Assembly: GCA_027035985.1 (NCBI GenBank)
Contig: JALVTI010000122.1
Location: forward strand, 1-6,445
Source of the DNA: Aquificales bacterium
GTDB lineage: Bacteria > Aquificota > Aquificia > Aquificales > QOAS01
Length of the DNA: 6,445 nt
Direction of reading: 5' to 3'
The notes below the pieces were generated by a model that was not told where the DNA came from, did not search any database, and saw only the letters and a list, made by a program, of their open reading frames with translations. Both the position numbers and the translations under genes were made by a program. This document shows, piece by piece, positions 1 through 4,581 of this stretch (position 1 is the first letter of the stretch; every line of letters starts with the position of its first letter).

Positions 1-74
1 GGTGATTTTTACCCTCATAGGTTTGAATTTTGGTTTACCCCGCCTAAGGGGTTGTGATTTAATCTCTCCTTCCG

Positions 75-653
75 ATGGAGTTTTTAATTCCCGACCAAAC
101 GGAGGACAAGAAATTAATCGCCCAGCTGATGTTTAACCTTATAGTTCCGAGACCCATCGCGTGGATTTCAACCGTTTCTTCGGAAGGGGTGGTAAACATC
201 GCACCCTTTAGTTTCTATAACGGGATAACCTCCAAACCTCCACTGATAATGGTTTCGGTCGGTAGAAGAAGGGACGGCAGTAGGAAAGATACATCTAGGA
301 ATATCCTCCAAACGGGGGAATTCGTCGTCAACCTCGTAACGGAGGAATTTCTAAAACCGATGGTAGAAAGTGGAAAGGATTTCCCACCCGAGGAGAGCGA
401 GGTAGATGTTCTAAACCTCCAAACGGAACCCTCCAAACTGGTGAAACCGCCGAGGGTTAAGGGCGTAAAAGCCGCCTTGGAGTGCAAACTTTACCGCCTT
501 ATAGAGATTGGCGATACGCCGATGGATTTGATAATCGGACGGGTGGTGGCTTTCCACTACGACCCCAAACTTCTGGAAACCTCCAAGGGTATGGTCGGAC
601 GGCTGGGCGGAAAGCGTTACACCGTGGTGGACAACGAGATAGAACTCCTTTAA
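75..653 (+). CDS. Flavin reductase-like FMN-binding protein (flavoredoxin/DIM6-NTAB family)
   Basis: This 192-residue soluble protein has the pattern of the FMN-binding split-barrel flavin reductase family, which includes flavoredoxin. Visible marks are PRPIAWISTVS (25-35), the NIAPFSFYNGI segment (41-51), PPLIMVSVG (55-63), the family-typical KDTSRNI (71-77) that lies near the flavin phosphate in known members, and GEFVVNLV (81-88). The length fits the family, at about 180-210 residues. Members bind FMN non-covalently and pass electrons in the cytoplasm, but substrate and partner vary, so no precise reaction is assigned. The ATG at 75 is used because the N-terminus aligns with the family style. 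There is no clear Shine-Dalgarno sequence upstream; a CT-rich stretch sits there instead. The gene stands alone: its stop is followed within two bases by the -35 box of the tRNA promoter. The family call is firm; the physiological role is unknown. Confidence 0.88.
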   Translation: MEFLIPDQTEDKKLIAQLMFNLIVPRPIAWISTVSSEGVVNIAPFSFYNGITSKPPLIMVSVGRRRDGSRKDTSRNILQTGEFVVNLVTEEFLKPMVESGKDFPPEESEVDVLNLQTEPSKLVKPPRVKGVKAALECKLYRLIEIGDTPMDLIIGRVVAFHYDPKLLETSKGMVGRLGGKRYTVVDNEIELL

Positions 654-654
654 A

Positions 655-683
655 TTGACCCCCTTCGGGGATTTTGTTATATT
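655..683 (+). promoter_or_regulatory. Sigma70-type promoter of tRNA-Trp
   Basis: TTGACC (655-660) and TATATT (678-683) are separated by 17 bp, a near-consensus housekeeping promoter. Predicted initiation near 690 would give a leader of about 15 nt before the tRNA at 706. The -35 box begins one base after the stop codon of the upstream reductase gene. The spacer contains a small CCC-TTCG-GGG hairpin, which could also weakly end the upstream transcript. Confidence 0.75.
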
Positions 684-705
684 ATTTACCTTGGTCTTTC
701 TCGCA

Positions 706-778
706 GGGGCTGTAGCTCAGTTGGTAGAGCGCGGGACTCCAAATCCCGCGGTCGGGGGTTCGAGTCCTCCCAGCCCCG
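706..778 (+). tRNA. tRNA-Trp (anticodon CCA)
   Basis: A full cloverleaf can be drawn. The acceptor stem GGGGCTG (706-712) pairs with CAGCCCC (771-777). The D stem is GCTC/GAGC (715-718/727-730). The anticodon stem CGGGA/TCCCG (732-736/744-748) encloses the loop CTCCAAA with anticodon CCA at 739-741. The T stem is 754-758/766-770 with loop TTCGAGT and one G-U pair. The discriminator is G778, as expected for bacterial tRNA-Trp. The next bases are CCT, so the 3' CCA is not fully encoded and must be added by the CCA-adding enzyme. A strong promoter lies just upstream. In many bacteria tRNA-Trp precedes secE-nusG; here it does not. Confidence 0.97.
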
Positions 779-825
779 CCTTTTATAAGTTTTCGCTTTC
801 TTCCTTGTATAAATGGTGCAATAAA

Positions 826-1034
826 ATGGTTCGATGCAAAACCGTTGAAGCAAAAATAGAAGTTCTAAAACAGTTGCTTACCATTTGGAGTTATTTTATC
901 TTCGCATGGGGTGGCGGTTTGGGGACTCTACTCTTTAAAAACTCCAATTAGCTTTTTCTATTGCCGTAGGTTTACTATTATTACTTGCCCTATTTAAGGA
1001 GATTGCGAAATTAGAAACCTGTAAGGAGGATTGA
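826..1034 (+). pseudogene. Small two-helix membrane protein gene, split by a one-base frameshift
   Basis: From ATG 826 the first frame encodes 38 residues: a charged start (MVRCKTVEAKIEVLKQ) and a hydrophobic helix (LLTIWSYFIFAWGGGLGTLLF). It then runs into TAG at 949-951. At the A-run 937-941 the -1 frame continues with KLQLAFSIAVGLLLLLALF, a second membrane helix, then a charged tail (KEIAKLETCKED) ending at TGA 1032-1034. One extra A would join them into a protein of about 69 residues with two membrane helices. The downstream frame ends one base before the ATG of the next small gene, as expected for a coupled operon, which supports that it is real. No Shine-Dalgarno sequence precedes 826; a TATAAA lies at 808-813 and an in-frame TTG at 805. 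Alternatives are a sequencing error, true decay, or recoding; the A-run is not a canonical slippery heptamer. Function unknown. Confidence 0.55.
1021..1028 (+). promoter_or_regulatory. Strong ribosome binding site for the 30-residue membrane protein
   Basis: AAGGAGG (1023-1029) is a perfect anti-Shine-Dalgarno match, six bases before ATG 1036. It overlaps the last codons and precedes the stop of the upstream small gene, so the two are probably translationally coupled. It decides the start of an otherwise very short gene. Confidence 0.75.
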
Positions 1035-1035
1035 A

Positions 1036-1128
1036 ATGGATTTTCAAACAACAGGTATGCTTATATTGTTTCTCCTTTTTCTTATGTTTGGTATTTTTAC
1101 CATCTGGATAGTTTGGAAAAATATTTAA
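1036..1128 (+). CDS. 30-residue single-helix membrane protein
   Basis: ATG 1036 opens a frame of 30 residues (MDFQTTGMLILFLLFLMFG, then IFTIWIVWKNI) ending at TAA 1126-1128. It is almost entirely one hydrophobic helix (about residues 7-27) with a lysine-asparagine end, which suggests an inner-membrane small protein with its C-terminus in the cytoplasm. A perfect AAGGAGG lies at ideal spacing, and the stop of the preceding small membrane gene is one base upstream (TGA-A-ATG). This argues for an operon of two small membrane proteins that may work together. It is too short for common length cutoffs and would usually be missed. Its stop codon overlaps the stop codon of the upp remnant on the other strand. 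I do not recognise a named family and assign no function. Confidence 0.6.
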   Translation: MDFQTTGMLILFLLFLMFGIFTIWIVWKNI

Positions 1129-1412
1129 GTTTCCGTATTAAAAGCCCTATCCCCCGCATTTCCCAAACCGGGGATGATAAAACCGTTTTCGTCCAACCCT
1201 CGGTCTATCGCTATCGTGTAGATATCCACTTGGAGAAACCTCTTTGAAATTCTCTCCAACCCCTCGGGTGCCGAAACGCAGTGCAAAGTTTTTACCTTTT
1301 TCGGATTCTCCTTTAAGACCTCTTCCAATACGAGTTCCATAGTTCCCCCAGTTGCCCACATGGGGTCGGGAATTAATATGATTTTGTCCCTCAAAGAGGT
1401 GTAGCACCTGTA

Positions 1413-1701
1413 GTGAACTACCTCGCATCAAAGATGCGAGGCTTCGGATGGATTTGCACTCCCTAACAATAGCACCTACCTAACGGCGGGGTTAACGCGT
1501 TAGGAGTACCTTACCAACACGGGCGGGTTCACGCCGCCCACACCAGCACCTTGCCTTATCGGCAAGGGTTGGCGCTTCCTACTCCTACCTATCCCGCTAT
1601 ATAGCGGAATAGCGGAGCTACTTTTAGCCTACATACCCGCCTTTAGCTGTTGGTATAGCGGGCTTATTATTGTTATTTACGTCTGCTATTGGCGGGTATG
1701 T
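1413..1701 (-). ncRNA. Putative TnpB-type omegaRNA (reRNA) scaffold without a linked tnpB
   Basis: On the minus strand, from about 1701 to 1413, the sequence has no open frame but many stems. These are an 11-bp inverted repeat (1691-1701 with 1631-1641), a 14-bp palindrome (1594-1607), GGCAAGG/CCTTGCC (1561-1567/1549-1555), CCGCCC/GGGCGG (1534-1539/1521-1526), CGTTAGG/CCTAACG (1498-1504/1479-1485) and the terminal hairpin (1421-1441). It ends in GGTAGTTCAC at the transposon right end. TnpB omegaRNAs span this part of IS605 elements, and the flanking host sequence serves as guide. The guide would here begin with TACAGGTGCTAC (from 1412 downward). The call rests on architecture, not on a matched family. 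The 5' end is uncertain. A TnpB from another copy would be needed for function. Confidence 0.6.
1421..1441 (-). repeat. Right-end subterminal hairpin of the IS605-like element
   Basis: CCTCGCATC and GATGCGAGG form a perfect 9-bp stem with a 3-nt loop, followed on the minus strand by TAGTTCAC, the right end. GAA directly 5' of the stem is complementary to the TTC of the terminal TTCAC, matching the guide-cleavage pairing of IS608-type right ends. In TnpB systems the same hairpin forms the 3' end of the guide-RNA scaffold. Confidence 0.78.
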
Positions 1702-1720
1702 TAAAAAAAATTTTTTTTAA
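1701..1720. repeat. Perfect A/T palindrome (A8T8 core) at the edge of the structured region
   Basis: TT-A8-T8-AA is a perfect 20-bp palindrome. It lies at the boundary between the AT-rich left part of the element and the structured RNA-like part. It could bend DNA, act as part of a promoter for the RNA, or end transcripts by its T-run. No clear promoter boxes can be set around it. Confidence 0.5.
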
Positions 1721-1761
1721 ACAGAATTTGAATTTTTCAACCCTTTCGGGGCAGGCTGTAT

Positions 1762-1782
1762 CCCCCTATCATAGATAGGGGG
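1762..1782 (-). repeat. Left-end subterminal hairpin of the IS605-like element
   Basis: CCCCCTATC and GATAGGGGG form a perfect 9-bp stem with a 3-nt loop, 21 bases inside the left end. On the minus strand an A5 run lies immediately 5' of the stem. In the IS608 model, bases 5' of the hairpin pair with the cleavage site to mark it; this A-run could pair with the TTT of the TTTAT target. The hairpin would be the TnpA recognition site. Confidence 0.75.
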
Positions 1783-2169
1783 TTTTTGCCCACTATTTTT
1801 TCTATAAATCCGACTTTGGAGGGTTTTTTCGTCCCTCTTTGCGGCGATAAAGCCCCCTTAGGCGTCCTTTAACACCTCCATCATTCCCTCAAACATCGGC
1901 AAGGGGGCTCTTAAAATGGCTATAACCACTATCTCGCTCTCGGGTAGAAAGCCGAAGGTGTAGCGTCCGCCCCAGAGCTCGACCTCCTTGGGTTGGAGAT
2001 TTAAATCCTCCAACATATAGGGGAGAGCTATTTTTCCTATAGCCTTGAGCGTTTCCCTGAACCTCAAATTGTCTATATCTTTCGGTCTTGATAGAGTTTA
2101 CGGGATGCTCCAAAAGGGAGTTTTTAAGCTGAATAACCGCCATAGGTTTAAATTTAGAGGTTTTTATCG

Positions 2170-2193
2170 AAAAATCCCCGCACGTAGCGCGGG
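2170..2193 (-). terminator. Intrinsic terminator of tatC
   Basis: On the minus strand CCCGCGC-TAC-GTGCGGG forms a 7-bp stem (one G-U pair) followed by GA and five T. It starts seven bases after the tatC stop codon. It separates tatC from the upp remnant, so upp would have needed its own promoter or read-through. Confidence 0.8.
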
Positions 2194-2200
2194 CTTTATC

Positions 2201-2926
2201 TTAGTTTGTCTGAACTCTTTTTTTTGCCAAGTATTCGTTAAATCGCAAGGATAGTTCGTAAAGCACTATTAATGGAACTGCTATAAGTATTTGTGTCATC
2301 CAATCGGGAGCTATAATAGCGCCTAGAATAAAAGCTATAACAATAAAAGGTTTCCGCCAGCTTTTCCATGTTTCTATACGTACAATTTCTATCGCGGTTA
2401 GAACATACATTACAATTGGGAGTTGAAAGAGAAAACCGAAAGCAAGAATTAACTTAAGAATGAAGGAGGTATAAAGGTCTATTGATATCATTGGAGTGAC
2501 TTTTAAAACATCGATACCTATTCCAATTAGGAATTTGAGAGCAACCGGAAGAACTATAAAGTAGGAAAATAAAACACCAAGTGTGAACAGAATTATTCCC
2601 GCCAATAAAAGGGGAACTAAAAGTTTTTTCTCCTTTGGAAGAAGTCCCGGTTCTATAAATTTCCACGCTTGATAAAAGATTATGGGAAACGAAAGCACTA
2701 TACCACTTATAAGTGATATTTTCATCAGAACAAAAAATGCGGAAGACGGCGACAGGGTTACAAATTGAAGATTTGGGTAATATTTCAGCGCGGGATATTT
2801 GAGTATTTCATAAATTTTTTTGGCAAAAAAGAAAGACGCTATAGAGGAAATAAATATCGATAGCGCAATAATGAAAAGACGCCTCCGTAGTTCTTCCAAA
2901 TGTTCCACTAAGGGTTTCTTTCCCAT
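2201..2926 (-). CDS. tatC: Sec-independent (twin-arginine) protein translocase subunit TatC
   Basis: TatC is the polytopic inner-membrane receptor that, with TatA/TatB, recognises twin-arginine signal peptides and exports folded proteins. The 241-residue product has the cytoplasmic N-terminal motif LVEHLEELRRRL (6-17), whose glutamate and arginines help bind signal peptides. The FIEPGLLPKE segment (91-100) lies in the first cytoplasmic loop, and FGFLFQLPIV (163-172) is typical of TatC. Six membrane helices are visible at roughly 18-36, 66-86, 103-125, 150-176, 190-208 and 212-227. Length is typical (about 240-260). I place the start at ATG 2926; an in-frame TTG at 2935 adds three residues, and neither start has a clear Shine-Dalgarno sequence. 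No tatA or tatB lies in the window. It is divergent from plsX and followed by a good terminator, so probably monocistronic. The DNA is noticeably more AT-rich than plsX or cdsA. Confidence 0.95.
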   Translation of the reverse strand: MGKKPLVEHLEELRRRLFIIALSIFISSIASFFFAKKIYEILKYPALKYYPNLQFVTLSPSSAFFVLMKISLISGIVLSFPIIFYQAWKFIEPGLLPKEKKLLVPLLLAGIILFTLGVLFSYFIVLPVALKFLIGIGIDVLKVTPMISIDLYTSFILKLILAFGFLFQLPIVMYVLTAIEIVRIETWKSWRKPFIVIAFILGAIIAPDWMTQILIAVPLIVLYELSLRFNEYLAKKRVQTN

Positions 2927-3004
2927 CGGTTTCAAGCGTTTTATTTTCTTTCAAAATTGCAAAAAGCCGATTATTTGCTTCCAACTAAGGGTGAGAAAAT
3001 TCTA

Positions 3005-4063
3005 ATGTTTATGTTTCGCCTCGCCTTGGACGCAATGGGGGGGGATTACGCTCCCCTACAAATTGTTAGGGGTGGAATTTTAGCTCTTAAGGAGTTTCCC
3101 GAAATTTTTCTCTACTTCGTTGGTGATGAGGAAAAGATTAAACTCATTTTGGATAGTGAGGCTTCTTCCCTAAAGGGGAGATACGAGATAGTCCACGCAC
3201 CCGAAGAGGTTGCTATGAACGAGCCCCCGTCGAGGGTTTTGAAAAAGAGAAATTCCTCCCTCTATGTGGGGGCGAAATTGGTTAGGGAGGGTAAAGCCGA
3301 CGCGCTGGTCTCGGCGGGTAACACCGGCGCGGTTTTGGCGGTCGGAAAGTTTATCATCGGCGCGATAGAGGAGCTCGAGCGCCCCTCGATAGGGGTAGCC
3401 TTCCCAAACCCGAAGGGGAAAACCGTTCTGCTCGATGTGGGCGCGAACGTCGACGTCAAACCCCGCCACCTAGTGCAGTTTGCCGTTATAGGGCATACCT
3501 ACGCGGAGGAAATTCTCGGAATAAAAAACCCGAGGGTGGGAATACTTTCGATAGGCGAGGAGGAGGGGAAGGGTAACGAATTGGTAAAGGAAACCTACCC
3601 CCTCTTGAAGGAGACCAAGCTCAATTTTGTGGGAAACGCCGAGGGAAGGGATATCTTTAACGGAAACTTCGACGTCATCGTTTGCGACGGTTTTGTCGGC
3701 AATGTGGTGCTGAAGGCTTCGGAAAGTTTGGGGTTTGCGATTTTGAGGATGATTAAGGAGGAGGTGAGCCGCAGTTTTTGGGCTAAGTTGGGAGCGCTTT
3801 TGATGAAACCGGCACTTATGGCTCTAAAGCGTAAAGCCGACTTTGCCGAATACGGCGGTATTCCCCTTTTGGGGGCAAAGGCACCGGTTATGATAACCCA
3901 CGGGAGGGCTAACGCCAAGGCTATAAGGAATGCGATTAAGGCGGCTATGGACTTTTACGACCACCACTTCAACGATGTTCTCAGGGAGAATTTGAAAAAC
4001 CTCGCCGGGGAGGTTTTGAATAAGGCCAAAAACGGGAATTCAAATAACTCCCAAACCCCTTAA
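3005..4063 (+). CDS. plsX: Phosphate acyltransferase PlsX
   Basis: PlsX is a peripheral membrane enzyme that turns acyl-ACP and phosphate into acyl-phosphate, the donor used by PlsY in the first step of phospholipid synthesis. Family marks appear in order: LALDAMGGDYAP near the N-terminus, ALVSAGNTGAVLA, VLLDVGANVDVKP, VGILSIGEEEGKGNE, VGNAEGRDIF, FDVIVCDGFVGNVVLKASE, YGGIPLLGAKAPVMITHG. The frame is open from ATG 2957, but the family starts just before LALDAMGG. ATG 3005 (352 residues) is chosen because GGTGAG lies nine bases upstream; ATG 3011 is also possible. The usual partners rpmF and fabH are absent here. It is divergent from tatC. Its last 24 bases overlap the end of the archaemetzincin gene on the opposite strand, and the C-terminus has a polar tail (KNGNSNNSQTP). 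Confidence 0.96.
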   Translation: MFMFRLALDAMGGDYAPLQIVRGGILALKEFPEIFLYFVGDEEKIKLILDSEASSLKGRYEIVHAPEEVAMNEPPSRVLKKRNSSLYVGAKLVREGKADALVSAGNTGAVLAVGKFIIGAIEELERPSIGVAFPNPKGKTVLLDVGANVDVKPRHLVQFAVIGHTYAEEILGIKNPRVGILSIGEEEGKGNELVKETYPLLKETKLNFVGNAEGRDIFNGNFDVIVCDGFVGNVVLKASESLGFAILRMIKEEVSRSFWAKLGALLMKPALMALKRKADFAEYGGIPLLGAKAPVMITHGRANAKAIRNAIKAAMDFYDHHFNDVLRENLKNLAGEVLNKAKNGNSNNSQTP

Positions 4064-4576
4064 GGTTTCCTCCAATTTTTTCCTACATCTGTCGCAGAAG
4101 TTTTCGCCTTTTAAATCGACCTCGTAAAGGGAATTTGAGAAATTCATAACGCACCCGGGTGTGGTGCAGTGTTCGAGACCGAATACGTGTCCCATTTCGT
4201 GGGTTATCTCCTTTCTAACCCTCGAAATGAAGAGTTCTCTATCGGGGGTTAGAAGTCTGGCGTAGGATACCACAGCCGCCCTATAGTGGGGGGAGGCTAC
4301 GCCGAAAACGAAATTGAGGCCGTCGGAGTAGATATCGTAGGGTGTAATCCCCAAAATCGCAACCGCCGAAGGCGGCTTTATTTTTGTTAGGTGAAAGAGC
4401 ATAGCGTCGGCGTAAAGCTGCCCGTCGCGGGCGTTGAGGAGGGGAGGGGAAAAGTTCCCGAAGTATTCCCCCTTTAGGTGGAACTTCTCCTTTAGGACAT
4501 CGACCGCCTCCGAAAGTGTTGTGCCGGTAAAATCGTCCACGCCGAAGGTGGCTATTAGGGCTAGGTTGTTCCCCAT
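4040..4576 (-). CDS. Archaemetzincin family zinc metalloprotease
   Basis: This 178-residue protein carries the archaemetzincin signature. HEMGHVFGLEH (126-136) is the HExxHxxGxxH zinc site with catalytic Glu127. It is followed by Cys137, Cys142, Met144 (the Met-turn) and CDRC (161-164), which together form the second, four-cysteine zinc site typical of the family. Gaps match the family pattern, with 16 rather than 17 residues between the Met and the CxxC as I count them. The upstream AILGITPYDIYSDGLNFVFGVA segment (73-94) is also typical. Family members are mostly archaeal with scattered bacterial copies, and their physiological substrates are not well known. No signal peptide is evident, so it is probably cytoplasmic. 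ATG 4576 lies five bases after the cdsA stop without a Shine-Dalgarno sequence, which points to translation coupled to cdsA. Its 3' end overlaps plsX on the other strand. Confidence 0.92.
   Translation of the reverse strand: MGNNLALIATFGVDDFTGTTLSEAVDVLKEKFHLKGEYFGNFSPPLLNARDGQLYADAMLFHLTKIKPPSAVAILGITPYDIYSDGLNFVFGVASPHYRAAVVSYARLLTPDRELFISRVRKEITHEMGHVFGLEHCTTPGCVMNFSNSLYEVDLKGENFCDRCRKKLEETLRGLGVI
4363..4386 (+). terminator. Possible rho-independent terminator of plsX, antisense to the archaemetzincin gene
   Basis: CCGCC-GAA-GGCGG forms a 5-bp GC-only stem followed by CTTTATTTTTG on the plus strand, about 300 bases past the plsX stop. It lies inside the archaemetzincin gene, where it encodes ordinary residues (KIKPPSAVA), so it may be coincidental. 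If real, the plsX transcript covers the 3' half of the protease gene in antisense. Confidence 0.35.
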
Positions 4577-4581
4577 AAGGG

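Larger units (their letters stand above)
1413..1803 (-). mobile_element. 391-bp non-autonomous IS200/IS605-like element carrying an omegaRNA-like region
   Basis: The limits are fixed by the host gene. On the minus strand upp reads CGG ATT TAT before the element and TAC AGG TGC after it. Joining them gives in-frame R-I-Y-Y-R-C, a normal Upp segment, with no target duplication. Lack of duplication, insertion just 3' of TTTAT (1808-1804), a right end of TTCAC (1417-1413) and a subterminal 9-bp-stem hairpin near each end are hallmarks of HUH-transposase (TnpA-Y1) elements of the IS200/IS605 group. No TnpA or TnpB frame is present, so movement would need enzymes supplied in trans. The left 100 bp is AT-rich; the rest is strongly structured. 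The left end lies at 1803 and the right end at 1413. It resembles the palindrome-bearing miniature relatives of IS605 elements, but is longer and retains a guide-RNA-like module. Confidence 0.82.
1125..2143 (-). pseudogene. upp: Uracil phosphoribosyltransferase, broken by a frameshift, a stop and a 391-bp insertion
   Basis: Upp makes UMP from uracil and PRPP. The N-terminal part starts at ATG 2143 (MAVIQLKNSLLEH) but shifts frame in the AAA at 2080-2082, where one A too many separates it from DIDNLRFRETLKAIGKIAL. This continues through ILRAPLPMFEGMMEVLKDA to an in-frame TAA at 1858-1860, after which GGFIAAKRDEKTLQSRIY follows. The gene is then interrupted at 1803/1413. The C-terminal part resumes with YRCYTSLRDKI, the PRPP loop (DPMWATGGT), APEGLERI and the uracil-binding end (IIPGLGNAGDR), and stops at 1125. 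Deleting 1413-1803 and one A gives about 208 residues, the normal Upp length. Oddities are RAPL where Upp normally has RAGL, W for L in DPMLATGG, and N for D in GLGDAGD; these fit relaxed selection. Family identity is firm, and the gene cannot make Upp as written. Confidence 0.9.

Noticed and set aside
1..74. Upstream region with an ACCCC-GGGGT hairpin
   Set aside because: A 5-bp stem with a 6-nt loop and no T-run is too weak to call a terminator or regulatory element. No promoter boxes could be set with confidence.
937..941. Programmed -1 ribosomal frameshift site
   Set aside because: The context CTC TTT AAA AAC does not fit an X-XXY-YYZ slippery heptamer and no clear downstream stem was seen. 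An indel or sequencing error is simpler.
655..951. A single 98-codon frame running through the tRNA gene
   Set aside because: Its first half is the promoter and tRNA-Trp. Only the part from 826 has protein-like character, and it is reported as the split small membrane gene.
1147..1431. 94-codon minus-strand frame across the element end
   Set aside because: It is a shadow frame of the upp C-terminal part running into the transposon hairpin, with no protein family character.
1636..1694. Minus-strand peptide with ADVNNNNKPA, reminiscent of the last catalytic Asp region (ADxNAA.NI) of TnpB
   Set aside because: The match is only a few residues, with no zinc-finger cysteines or other TnpB motifs. 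The stretch sits inside the inverted repeat. It could be a relic but is not supportable.
1479..1701. CRISPR array
   Set aside because: The repeats are inverted stems of differing sequence, not regularly spaced direct repeats.
1413..1803. HEARO/IscB-type element
   Set aside because: In IscB systems the guide lies at the left, 5' end of the RNA. Here the hairpin-TTCAC end sits at the right, 3' end next to the flank, matching TnpB-type architecture.
2936..3004. Divergent promoters between tatC and plsX
   Set aside because: The AT-rich gap must hold promoters, but no pair of boxes with acceptable spacing stands out on either strand.
3170..3918. Several minus-strand open frames opposite plsX
   Set aside because: Low-complexity shadows of plsX codon usage without ribosome sites or recognisable motifs.
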